Assembly: GCA_030040475.1 (NCBI GenBank)
Contig: JASHTQ010000044.1
Span: 1-8,249 of the forward strand
Reading direction: 5' to 3'
Origin: Streptosporangiaceae bacterium
GTDB taxonomy: Bacteria; Actinomycetota; Actinomycetes; Streptosporangiales; Streptosporangiaceae
Length of the DNA stretch: 8,249 nucleotides
Below are positions 1 through 6,820 of the stretch, piece by piece. Made by a program: the position numbers and the translations under genes. The stretch's first letter is position 1; every line of letters starts with the position of its first letter. The notes beneath the pieces were generated by a model. The model saw nothing but the letters and a program-made list of their open reading frames with translations. It ran no database searches and was not told where the DNA came from.

Positions 1-315
1 GGCCATGATCAGCACGAGCCCGCAGCGCAGGACGTCGCAGACGATCATCACCTGGCGGCGCGGGTACCTGTCGGCGAGCCAGGCAAGCGTCACCCCGCCG
101 ACGAACGTCGGCACGATGCTGACCACGAACGTGATCGCGGCGAGCAGCGCCGACCTGGTCTTGTCGTAGACGAGGATGGTCAGCGCGACCCTGGCCAGCT
201 GGTCGCCGACCACGGACAATAGCTGCGCCAGCCACAGTGCGCGAAACTCCCCTACCGCGAATACGTCGCGGAACGAGGTCTTCGCGGCCTGCTCGGTTAT
301 GCCCCCCCGGGCCAC
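1..315 (-). CDS. MFS family transporter, N-terminal part (3' end cut by window edge)
   Basis: The minus strand encodes 105 residues that stay open to the left edge. The opening is a short cytoplasmic tail followed by FRDVFAVGEFRALWLAQ, a typical MFS start into helix 1. Next come hydrophobic stretches matching helix 1 (about residues 28-48), helix 2 (about 56-78) and the start of helix 3. Between helices 2 and 3 lies LADRYPRRQ, a good match to MFS motif A (G-x-L-A-D-R-x-G-R-R-x). The protein therefore belongs to the secondary transporter superfamily and sits in the membrane. The substrate cannot be read from this fragment; drug-efflux-like MFS proteins often look like this. The start is uncertain: GTG at 315 is the only usual start codon in frame after an upstream TGA, but the best Shine-Dalgarno (GGAGGA, near 335-340) is about 19 bases away. 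The gene follows pheT on the same strand after 164 bp and is probably functionally unrelated to it. Confidence 0.85.
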   Translation of the reverse strand, partial: MARGGITEQAAKTSFRDVFAVGEFRALWLAQLLSVVGDQLARVALTILVYDKTRSALLAAITFVVSIVPTFVGGVTLAWLADRYPRRQVMIVCDVLRCGLVLIMA

Positions 316-446
316 CGCGTGTCTCGCTATGTCGTCCTCCGGCTCAGCGCCATGCTGCGGTCATCGGTAGTCACATCCTGACCGACAGTTGCCCCCTCTA
401 GCAACAGACCAGGTCCAAGCGGCGACATCGGGTCATCACGAGACTT

Positions 447-486
447 ATCATCCGCGAATCCGCTCATCCGCCCATCCGATCATCCG
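447..486. repeat. Five-copy 8-bp tandem repeat across the pheT stop codon
   Basis: On the plus strand five consecutive 8-base units all end in ATCCG: ATCATCCG, CGAATCCG, CTCATCCG, CCCATCCG and ATCATCCG. The first and last are identical. On the coding (minus) strand this reads as repeated CGGATG-like units that begin in the last codons of pheT, cover its TGA stop and run on into the gap before the MFS gene. It is a short imperfect microsatellite. No function is implied by the sequence alone. Confidence 0.7.
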
Positions 487-3149
487 CGCAGGACGGCACC
501 GACCCTGCGCTGAGCCTCGGCCACCGCGGCGTCCCTTGCCGCCGTCGTCTCCGCCGCGGTCAGCGTCCGGTCGGGGGCGCGGAAGCGCAGCGCGTAGGCC
601 AGCGACTTGCGCGCCTCGCCGACCTGGGCGCCGGTGTAGACGTCGAAAAGCCGCAGGCTCTCCAGCAGGTCGCCGGCGCCCGCCACGAGGGCGGCCTGCA
701 CCGCGGCGGCGGGCACGGCCGCGTCCACCACGAGCGCGACGTCCTGCGTCGCCAGCGGGTAGCCCGACAGCTGCGGCGCCACCGCGGGCCCGACGGTCTC
801 GGCCGCGGCGAACACGACCGACAGGTCGAGTTCCATGGCGCAGGTCCGGTCCGGCAGCCCGAACGCCTTGGTGACCCGCGGATGGAGTTCCCCCGCGTGC
901 CCGGCGAGCCACTCCCTGGGCTGGCCGTCGACCTCGGGGAGCACGTAGATCGCCGCGCAGCGCCCGGGGTGCCAGGGCATGTACTGGTCGGCGCGCACGT
1001 CGAGCGGCACCCGGCAGGTCCGGCCGACCGCGCGTGCCGCCTCGATCGCGTCCGTCCAGGACGCCACGCGCCCCTTGCCCCACCAGCCGTCAAGCTCGCG
1101 CTCGCCGGCCAGCACAGCGGCCACCCGCAGCGGCTGGTCGGGCAGCGCGGCCTCGAGGCTGGCGAGCTCGGACACGGTCGGGCCGCGGTCGGTGGCCAGG
1201 ATGGGCGCCGACGCGGCGGCGCCGGGCCGCGGCCTGAAGACCAGCCCGGTCTCGAACAGCGCGAGATCGCCGAACCCGCGGCCGATGTTCCAGCCCAGCG
1301 TGCGCAGCAGGCCGGGCAGCAGGGTGGTGCGCAGCAGCGGGTCGTCCTCGCTCAGCGGGTTGGCCACCACCACGGCCGGGCGGCGCATGTCCTCCGGCGC
1401 CAGGCCGAGCAGGTCGGCGTCCGACCGGGAGCCGAACGGCGAGGACAGCACCTCCACGAACCCCGACTCGGCCAGCGTCCGGCCCAGCGAGCGGCGCAGC
1501 CGCTGCCGCGCGGTCAGCCCGCGGCCGGCCAGCGCGCGGGGCATCCGGGCCGGCACGTTCTCGTACCCCTCCAGCCTGATCACCTCGTCGGCCAGGTCGG
1601 CCGGGTCGGTGAGGTCGGGGCGCCAGGACGGGGGCGTGACCTCGAGCACGAACACGTTCTGCGTGCCCGCGGGCTGAGCCTGCGCCGCCTCGGAGAGTTC
1701 GGGGCGACGCGTGACCGCCGCGGGCCCGGCCCCGGGTTCGGCCCGCCACGGGGCGATCGTCGGCGGGGCCGCGCGGGTGGACCGCACCGAGCAGCCGACC
1801 TCCTTCAGCCGGCGCACCACGACGTCCCGCCCGTAGATCACGCCCGCGACCCGGTCCGGGTAGTCGGCCGCCATCGAGATCACCACCGGCGGCACCTCGA
1901 CCGAGGCGTGCGTGCAGCCGGGCACCACCTGGCCGGCGCCGAGCCCGGACAGCAGGGCCACCGCCTTGGCGGTGGCGCGCAGCGGCAACTCGCGGTCGAC
2001 GCCGCGCTCGAACCTGTAGGACGCCTCGGTGTGCAGCTTGTGCCGCCTGGCCTGCTTGGCGGTGCCGACGGCGTCGAAGTGCGCCGCCTCGATCACCAGG
2101 TCGGTGGAGTCGTCGTCGATCTCGGTGGACAGCCCGCCCATCGTGCCCGCCAGGGAGATCGGCCCGGACGAGTCGGTGATCAGGATGTCGTCGGGGTACA
2201 GGGACCTGACCACGTGGTCGAGGGTCTCCAGGGTCTCGCCCGGCCTGGCCCGCCTGACCACGATCTCGCCGGACAGCTTGGCGGAGTCGAAGGCGTGCAG
2301 CGGCTGGCCGAGCTCCAGCATCAGGTAGTTGGTCACGTCGACCGCCAGCGACACCGAGCGGACCCCGCTGCGGGCCAGCCGGACCCGCATCCACAGCGGG
2401 GTGCGGGACGCCGGGTCGAAGCCGCGCACCTCGCGCAGCACGAACCGGTCGCAGGCGGTCGGGTCCTCTATCCGCGCCGGGTACACGTCCCGGCCCACGT
2501 GCTCAAGCGAGCCGCCGAGCAGGGTCGCGTCCGGCAGCGCGGTCGTGGCCGGATCGGTGAAGTGCACCTCGTACGCGGTCGCCAGCTCGCGGGCAAGGCC
2601 GCGCACGGACACGGCGTAGCCGCGATCGGGCGTGACCGCGATCTCGAACACCTCGTCGCGCAGCCTCGCGTACTGCACGAAGTCGGCGCCGAGCGGCGCG
2701 TCGGGGGGCAGCACCAGGATGCCGGTGTGGTCGTCGCCGATGGCAAGCTCCCTGACCGAGCAGATCATCCCCTCGGAGATGCGGCCGTAGGTCTTGCGCG
2801 CGCCGATCTCGAACCCGCCGGGCAGCACCGCGCCCGGCAGCGCGAGCGCGACCCTGTCGCCGACGGCGAAGTTGACCGCGCCGCAGATCACCCCGGACGC
2901 CTCGTCGGCGGGGGCCTCGAGCTGCGCCTTGGAGACCGCCACCCGGCAGTACCTGATCGGCTTGCGCAGCCCCGGCAGTTCCTCGATCGACATCACCTGG
3001 GCGATCACGACGCCGCGGATGTCGTGCCCGACCGATTCGAGCGACTCCACCTCGAGCCCGGCGGCGGTCAGCCGCCTGGCCACCTCGGTCGCGTCGACGG
3101 GCTCGGGCAGCCGCGCGTACTCGCGCAGCCAGGAAAGCGGCACCCGCAT
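480..3149 (-). CDS. pheT: Phenylalanyl-tRNA synthetase beta subunit
   Basis: This 889-residue protein is the beta chain of the cytoplasmic alpha2-beta2 PheRS, which attaches phenylalanine to tRNA-Phe; the beta chain also holds the editing site. Domains in order: N-terminal MRVPLSWLREY; EMAP/OB-fold tRNA-binding domain (about 40-155); B3/B4 core with the editing pocket (about 215-400, including the conserved VTNYLMLELGQPLHAFD at 272-288); B5 domain (about 420-535, with SWRPDLTDPADLADEVIRLE); the catalytic-like class II fold (about 540-775); and a C-terminal anticodon-binding FDX-ACB domain (about 795-889, ending FRAPDRTLTAAE plus a helical tail). Most bacterial PheT proteins are near 800 residues. 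Part of the excess is a Pro/Ala-rich insert at about 456-498 inside B5. The ATG lies one base after the pheS stop, with GGAG in the last pheS codons as ribosome binding site, so the two genes are translationally coupled and give balanced subunits. Confidence 0.97.
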   Translation of the reverse strand: MRVPLSWLREYARLPEPVDATEVARRLTAAGLEVESLESVGHDIRGVVIAQVMSIEELPGLRKPIRYCRVAVSKAQLEAPADEASGVICGAVNFAVGDRVALALPGAVLPGGFEIGARKTYGRISEGMICSVRELAIGDDHTGILVLPPDAPLGADFVQYARLRDEVFEIAVTPDRGYAVSVRGLARELATAYEVHFTDPATTALPDATLLGGSLEHVGRDVYPARIEDPTACDRFVLREVRGFDPASRTPLWMRVRLARSGVRSVSLAVDVTNYLMLELGQPLHAFDSAKLSGEIVVRRARPGETLETLDHVVRSLYPDDILITDSSGPISLAGTMGGLSTEIDDDSTDLVIEAAHFDAVGTAKQARRHKLHTEASYRFERGVDRELPLRATAKAVALLSGLGAGQVVPGCTHASVEVPPVVISMAADYPDRVAGVIYGRDVVVRRLKEVGCSVRSTRAAPPTIAPWRAEPGAGPAAVTRRPELSEAAQAQPAGTQNVFVLEVTPPSWRPDLTDPADLADEVIRLEGYENVPARMPRALAGRGLTARQRLRRSLGRTLAESGFVEVLSSPFGSRSDADLLGLAPEDMRRPAVVVANPLSEDDPLLRTTLLPGLLRTLGWNIGRGFGDLALFETGLVFRPRPGAAASAPILATDRGPTVSELASLEAALPDQPLRVAAVLAGERELDGWWGKGRVASWTDAIEAARAVGRTCRVPLDVRADQYMPWHPGRCAAIYVLPEVDGQPREWLAGHAGELHPRVTKAFGLPDRTCAMELDLSVVFAAAETVGPAVAPQLSGYPLATQDVALVVDAAVPAAAVQAALVAGAGDLLESLRLFDVYTGAQVGEARKSLAYALRFRAPDRTLTAAETTAARDAAVAEAQRRVGAVLRG

Positions 3150-3150
3150 C

Positions 3151-4278
3151 TCAGATCTCCATTCCGAATGCCCGGCTGAACCGAACGTCGCCCTCGACCG
3201 CGTCCCTGATCTCGGTCAGCCCGTGCCCGATCATCAGGCTCCGCTCGATGCCGAGCCCGAACGCGAAGCCGCTGTAGCGGTCGGGGTCGATGCCGCACGA
3301 GACGAGCACCCGGGGGTTGACCATGCCGCAGCCCGCGATCTCGATCCAGCCCTGCGACCGGCATACCCGGCACGGGTCGCCGCCTGGCTTGGCCGAGGCG
3401 CCGCGGCAGACGTGGCATTCCATCGACACGTCGCCTGACGGCTCGGTGAACGGGAAGTAGTCCGGCCGCAGCCGGGTGCGCAGGCCCACGCCGAACATCA
3501 CGTCCACGAACGCCTGGATCGCGCCGCGCAGGTCGGCCATGGTCAGGCCCTCGTCGACCGCGAGCCCCTCGATCTGGTGGAACACCGGGCTGTGCGTGGC
3601 GTCCAGCGGGTCGTGCCGGTAGCAGCGGCCCGGGCTGACCACGTACAGCGGCAGCGGGCGGGTGAGCATGGACCTGATCTGCACCGGCGAGGTGTGCGTG
3701 CGCAGCACCATGCCTGACGTGGTGCCCGGTCCCCCGGCGCCCTCGATGAACAGGGTGTCCTGCATCTCGCGGGCCGGATGGTCGGGCGGGATGTTCAGCG
3801 CGTCGAAGTTGTACCACTCCGCCTCGACCTCGGGTCCCTCCGCGACCTCGTAGCCCATCGCGACGAACACGTCGGACAGCCGGTCGGCCAGCGTCGTGAC
3901 CGGATGGCGCGCGCCGGGCGGGATGCGGCCGGCGGGCAGCGTGACGTCCACCGCCTCGGTGATCAGCACCTGCCTGTCGCGGGCGGCCTCAAGCTCCGCC
4001 TGGCGCCTGGCGATCGCCTCGCGGAGCCGGTTACGGGCGGCGCCCACCCGGCGCCCCGCCTCGGCACGGTCCTCCCGCGGCAGCGCGCCGATCTCGGCGC
4101 TGGCAAGGGTCAGCGGCGCCCGGTCGCCCTCGTGCGCGATCCGTACTGCCTTCAGTTCGTCGAGGGTGCCCGCGGCGGCGACGGCGGCGAGCGCCTCGTC
4201 AAGCGCGCGGGTGACCTCGCCGGGGGCTACCCTCGCGGTCGCCTCCTCCGGCTGGTCTTTGGTCTCTGGTGCGGACAT
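3151..4278 (-). CDS. pheS: Phenylalanyl-tRNA synthetase alpha subunit
   Basis: This 375-residue protein is the catalytic chain of PheRS; it activates Phe with ATP and transfers it to tRNA-Phe, together with PheT. The N-terminus (about 20-105) is a charged helical coiled coil of the kind that binds tRNA. The class II catalytic core follows, with motif 1 around 125-170, motif 2 around 217-240 (GRCYRHDPLDATHSPVFHQ) and motif 3 at 338-346 (FAFGLGIER). Ala339 in FAFG sits at the position of E. coli Ala294, which sets the size of the Phe pocket, so ordinary Phe specificity is expected. A Cys-x2-Cys...Cys-x2-Cys stretch (Cys288, 291, 303, 306) is inserted just before the conserved WIEI-GCGMVNP segment; E. 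coli PheS lacks it. The ATG start has AGGA about 12 bases upstream. A 205-bp leader precedes the gene and pheT follows after one base. Confidence 0.97.
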   Translation of the reverse strand: MSAPETKDQPEEATARVAPGEVTRALDEALAAVAAAGTLDELKAVRIAHEGDRAPLTLASAEIGALPREDRAEAGRRVGAARNRLREAIARRQAELEAARDRQVLITEAVDVTLPAGRIPPGARHPVTTLADRLSDVFVAMGYEVAEGPEVEAEWYNFDALNIPPDHPAREMQDTLFIEGAGGPGTTSGMVLRTHTSPVQIRSMLTRPLPLYVVSPGRCYRHDPLDATHSPVFHQIEGLAVDEGLTMADLRGAIQAFVDVMFGVGLRTRLRPDYFPFTEPSGDVSMECHVCRGASAKPGGDPCRVCRSQGWIEIAGCGMVNPRVLVSCGIDPDRYSGFAFGLGIERSLMIGHGLTEIRDAVEGDVRFSRAFGMEI

Positions 4279-4328
4279 GGGTCCTGCTTCCTGCGGGCCG
4301 TACTCCTGCGTGCGCTTGGCGCGGGGTT

Positions 4329-4354
4329 CCCGTCCGATCTTTTATCCGAACGGG
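4329..4354 (-). promoter_or_regulatory. Imperfect hairpin in the pheS leader
   Basis: Between the histidine kinase stop and pheS, CCCGTCCGAT and ATCCGAACGGG (plus-strand reading) can pair around a five-base loop, with one mismatch and one bulged base, giving about nine base pairs. It lies about 50 bases before the pheS start. There is no T-run after it on the coding strand, so it is not a classical intrinsic terminator. It covers the end of a 32-codon reading frame (4342-4440). A regulatory role in pheST expression is only a possibility. A second small perfect hairpin, GGGCT-loop-AGCCC, lies at 4417-4430. Confidence 0.3.
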
Positions 4355-4483
4355 CGGTGGTGGCAGCCCACGGTAACGCGGGACGCCTGGGGTGGCTTGC
4401 CTGGCTCGGCTGGCCTGGGCTGAATAGCCCGAAGGGACATTACCGTACGGTGCCCGCGAGCGGGGCGACAGGGCGGCGTGCCC

Positions 4484-5713
4484 TTATGCGTTCATCGCCC
4501 CGGCGGGCACGATAAATCGGAACTCGGCGCCGCCGCCGGGGGCGGGCCGCACGCCAATCGTGCCGCCGTGCGCCTCGACCAGGCCCTTGACGATGTAGAG
4601 GCCCAGGCCCGTGCCGCCGCCGTGCTGGCTCCTGCGGCTGCCGCCGCGGGGCTTGCCGCGCCAGAACTGGCGGAACACGCGGGGCGCCACGTCGGGCGCG
4701 ATGCCCTCGCCCTGGTCGCGCACGGATACGGCGGCCGCGTCGGGCGCGCTGCCGCACGCCTGCGCCGCCGTCTCGTCCATGTGCGCCGGCTCCACCACGA
4801 TCGTCACGATACCAGCACCGTGCCTGACGGCGTTTTCCACCAGGTTGCCGAGGATCTGGTCGATCTTGTCGGCGTCCAGCCAGGTCTCGGGCAGCCCGTC
4901 GCGGACCTCGATCTCGAACCTGTCCTCCGCGTCGCCCGCCGCCACCCGGCCCGCGATGAGCTTGCGCGCCCGGTCGGGCAGGTCGACAAGCTGCCTGTGC
5001 ACCTCCACCCGGCCTGACTCGATCCGCGACACGTCGAGCAGCTCGGTGATCAGCCTGGTCACCCGGTCCGCGTCGGCGTTCACCGTCTCGAGCATCACGA
5101 CCTTCTGGTCGTCGGTGAACCTGCCCCACTTGGCGAGCAGCGTGGCGGTGAAGCCCTTCACGCTGGTCAGCGGCGAGCGCAGTTCGTGGGCGACGGTGGA
5201 GACCAGCTCGGCGCGGCTGCGCTCGAGCCGCTCCCGCTGCTGCGCACCGCGAAGGCTCAGCACGAGCCTGCGCACGGTGCATGACCTGCTCGCCCCCTTG
5301 CCCGGCTGGCGATCGCGCACGTAGCCGACCGACACCAGGATCTCGGTGCCGTCGGCCAGGTAGAGGGAGCGCTCGGGGTGCCGGGTCCGGGTGGGCAGGC
5401 CGTGGTAGGGATCCGCGTACAGCCACCAGTCCCGGCCATCGGCGTCGCGAAGCGGCAGCACGTCGAAGACGAACTTGCCGATCACCTCGGCCGGGTCCAG
5501 CCCGGTCAGCCGGCCAGCGGCCCGGTTGAACACGCCGATGCGGCCGGTCTCGTCGGCAACCACCACCCCGTCGGGCAACTCGTCGGCGAACACCAGGCTC
5601 CCGATGGGAACCGGCCCTTCGGGCAGCGGGCTGACGCCTGAGTCACGACCGTTGGCGGTATCGCGGTCCGGCGTGGGCTCTGACGACGCCTGGCTCGCGA
5701 TGAGCTCGTCCAC
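4484..5713 (-). CDS. Soluble PAS-domain sensor histidine kinase
   Basis: The 409-residue protein has an acidic, probably disordered N-tail, a PAS domain (about 38-130, with ELPDGVVVADETGRIGVFNR), a linker helix, and a HisKA dimerisation domain with H-box AHELRSPLTSVKGF in which His176 is the expected phosphorylation site. The HATPase domain has N-box LGNLVENAVRHG (288-299), G1 box DQGEGIAPD (333-341), F-box FRQFW (347-351) and G2 box GGGTGLGLYIVKG (365-377). All catalytic motifs are intact. No membrane helix or signal peptide is visible, so it should sense a cytoplasmic signal through PAS; the ligand is unknown. No response regulator gene is in the window, so the partner must be encoded elsewhere. 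I chose the GTG start at 5713 because GGAGG lies ten bases upstream. A kinase at this place, between the tsnR-like gene and pheS, is to my recollection also found in Streptomyces, which argues against chance insertion. Its stop lies 205 bp before pheS. Confidence 0.93.
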   Translation of the reverse strand: MDELIASQASSEPTPDRDTANGRDSGVSPLPEGPVPIGSLVFADELPDGVVVADETGRIGVFNRAAGRLTGLDPAEVIGKFVFDVLPLRDADGRDWWLYADPYHGLPTRTRHPERSLYLADGTEILVSVGYVRDRQPGKGASRSCTVRRLVLSLRGAQQRERLERSRAELVSTVAHELRSPLTSVKGFTATLLAKWGRFTDDQKVVMLETVNADADRVTRLITELLDVSRIESGRVEVHRQLVDLPDRARKLIAGRVAAGDAEDRFEIEVRDGLPETWLDADKIDQILGNLVENAVRHGAGIVTIVVEPAHMDETAAQACGSAPDAAAVSVRDQGEGIAPDVAPRVFRQFWRGKPRGGSRRSQHGGGTGLGLYIVKGLVEAHGGTIGVRPAPGGGAEFRFIVPAGAMNA

Positions 5714-5723
5714 TGCAGCGAAG

Positions 5724-5728
5724 CCTCC
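5724..5728 (-). promoter_or_regulatory. Ribosome binding site of the histidine kinase gene
   Basis: The coding strand reads GGAGG, then ten bases, then GTG. This strong Shine-Dalgarno supports the GTG start codon at 5713. Confidence 0.75.
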
Positions 5729-5799
5729 GTCCGGCGCGGCCGCACAGGTGCGTCCGGCTGCCGGAAGTGGTCACGGTTTGGGTGACGGATTGTGATCAG

Positions 5800-5829
5800 A
5801 CTCTAGCGCGTATACAGCCTTTGTGACAG
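5800..5829 (-). promoter_or_regulatory. Possible promoter of the histidine kinase gene
   Basis: On the coding strand CTGTCA (5829-5824) and TAGAGT (5805-5800) are 18 bases apart, four of six and three of six matches to the sigma-70 type -35 and -10 consensus. They lie in a locally AT-rich stretch that contrasts with the GC-rich coding sequence around it, about 90 bases before the kinase start. The methyltransferase gene upstream ends at 5885, so a separate transcription start for the kinase is plausible. Related TTGTGAC/TTGTGAT words overlap the -35 (5821-5827) and follow the -10 (5790-5796), 31 bases apart. This is a consensus match only. Confidence 0.35.
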
Positions 5830-5884
5830 TCCTGAGACGTGAATTCTCCATCTTGTAGCCCAAATACCCTACGCCATCATGTGG

Positions 5885-6820
5885 TTACTTTTGCCTCAGC
5901 TTTTGCACTCGCTGCGCACGAGCGGATGCATAAAGGCACACCGCCGCCGCGGCGGCCAGATTGAGGCTCTCCGCTTTCCCGTAGATAGGGATCGCGACGG
6001 ATTCGTCGGCCAGCTCGACAAGTTCCGGCGGCAATCCCCACGCCTCGTTGCCGAACATCCAGGCGGTGGGCTCGGCCAGGCGGGCCTGCACCGCCGGGTC
6101 GTCGAGGGAGCGGTCCGCGCGGCCGTCCGCGGCCACCACGCGAAGGCCCGCGCCGCGCATCGCGGCGACCGCCTCGGCGATCCGGGCTCCGGCGACCACG
6201 GGGAGATGAAACAGGCTGCCCGCGGACGCGCGCACGCACTTGCCGTTGTAAGGATCGACGGACGCGTCGGCGAAGATGACCGCCCCGGCGCCTGCCGCGT
6301 CCGCGGTGCGCAGCACGGTCCCGGCGTTCCCCGGGTCGCGGACGTTGGCAAGCAGCGCGACAAGCGGCGGCGCGGGTCCGCCCGCCGGGGCCACGGCGGC
6401 GAGCGGGACATCCACGAAGCCGCAGACGGCCAGCAGCCCCTGCGGGGTCACGGTCTGCGCGAGCTCGCTCATGACCCCGCCGCTGACCGTGTGCACGCCG
6501 ATGCCCGCGGCCGCCATCGCCGCGACGAGGTCCTCGTGCCTCGCCCGCGCGGCCACGGTCACGAACAGGTCGGTGATGCGGGCGCCGTAACCGAACGCCT
6601 CCGCGACCGCCTGCGGTCCCTCGGCGAGGAAGAGCCGCTCGCGCTCGCGGAAGGCGCGCTTGGCCAGCCGCCGCGCTCTTGCTAGCCCAGGGGGGGCGAC
6701 CCCCCTGGCACCCCCCGCCGCCCGCTTGCGGTTCCCGCCGTAGTATCGCGCGATCGGGGGGTCGTCGACCCCCGCGAGCCGCGCGATGGAGCGGCTACGC
6801 GGCCGCGGATCCGGTTGCAT
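5885..6820 (-). CDS. SpoU/TrmH-family RNA 2'-O-methyltransferase (TsnR-like)
   Basis: With the ATG at 6820 the protein has 311 residues. It is a SPOUT-fold enzyme that transfers methyl from S-adenosylmethionine to a ribose 2'-OH of RNA, probably rRNA. From about residue 48 ([25 protein letters not shown]) it has the usual N-terminal substrate-binding domain. The three SpoU motifs follow: motif 1 [15 protein letters not shown] (159-173, with Asn159 and Arg171), motif 2 [13 protein letters not shown] (254-266) and motif 3 [18 protein letters not shown] (277-294), which form the knotted SAM site. The exact target base is unknown. Residues 1-47 are not family-like and encode two GC palindromes. 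The ATG at 6820 has GAAGAAGG nine bases upstream and overlaps rplT by 26 bases, suggesting coupling to rplT translation. A farther ATG at 6883 would give 332 residues but overlaps rplT by 89 bases. No ATG, GTG or TTG lies in frame between rplT and the conserved domain. Confidence 0.92.
   Translation of the reverse strand: MQPDPRPRSRSIARLAGVDDPPIARYYGGNRKRAAGGARGVAPPGLARARRLAKRAFRERERLFLAEGPQAVAEAFGYGARITDLFVTVAARARHEDLVAAMAAAGIGVHTVSGGVMSELAQTVTPQGLLAVCGFVDVPLAAVAPAGGPAPPLVALLANVRDPGNAGTVLRTADAAGAGAVIFADASVDPYNGKCVRASAGSLFHLPVVAGARIAEAVAAMRGAGLRVVAADGRADRSLDDPAVQARLAEPTAWMFGNEAWGLPPELVELADESVAIPIYGKAESLNLAAAAAVCLYASARAQRVQKLRQK
6687..6708. repeat. G-run palindrome (REP-like hairpin) in the methyltransferase 5' region
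   Basis: CCAGGGGGG and CCCCCCTGG form a perfect nine-base-pair stem around a GCGA loop (plus strand). Palindromes of the type CCAGGGGG-loop-CCCCCTGG are common dispersed elements in high-GC actinobacterial genomes, usually between genes. Here it is translated in frame as residues 38-45 of the methyltransferase if the 6820 start is right. A G-rich tract (CGGCGGGGGG on the coding strand) lies next to it. Confidence 0.7.
6757..6773. repeat. Second G-run palindrome
   Basis: GGGGGTC and GACCCCC form a perfect seven-base-pair stem around a three-base loop. It lies 21 bases beyond the rplT stop and about 50 bases from the similar palindrome at 6687-6708. The two may form one composite element placed between rplT and the conserved part of the methyltransferase gene. 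Confidence 0.6.

Noticed and set aside
388..405. GTTGC-loop-GCAAC between pheT and the MFS gene as a terminator
   Set aside because: The stem is only five base pairs with an eight-base loop and no U-run follows, so it is too weak to call a terminator.
1090..2394. A 434-codon minus-strand frame inside pheT
   Set aside because: It is a shifted-frame shadow of pheT with an Arg/Ala/Gly-rich product and no family resemblance.
882..3179. A 765-codon open frame on the plus strand opposite pheT
   Set aside because: It is fully antisense to an unmistakable pheT. Its product is low-complexity, rich in Arg, Gly, His and Gln, as expected from the complement of high-GC codons, and shows no recognisable domain.
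4417..4430. GGGCT-loop-AGCCC after the kinase gene as a terminator
   Set aside because: A perfect but only five-base-pair stem, with no U-run on the coding strand. It is noted within the leader entry but not called a terminator.
4435..4440. TAATGT on the coding strand as a -10 of a pheST promoter
   Set aside because: No acceptable -35 lies 16-18 bases upstream (the sequence there is GC-rich) and it also contains the ATG of the small frame, so support is too thin.
3778..4515. A 245-codon plus-strand frame over the pheS start and leader
   Set aside because: It is antisense to pheS and the kinase end, has biased composition and no clear domain; open frames of this size are expected by chance at this GC content.
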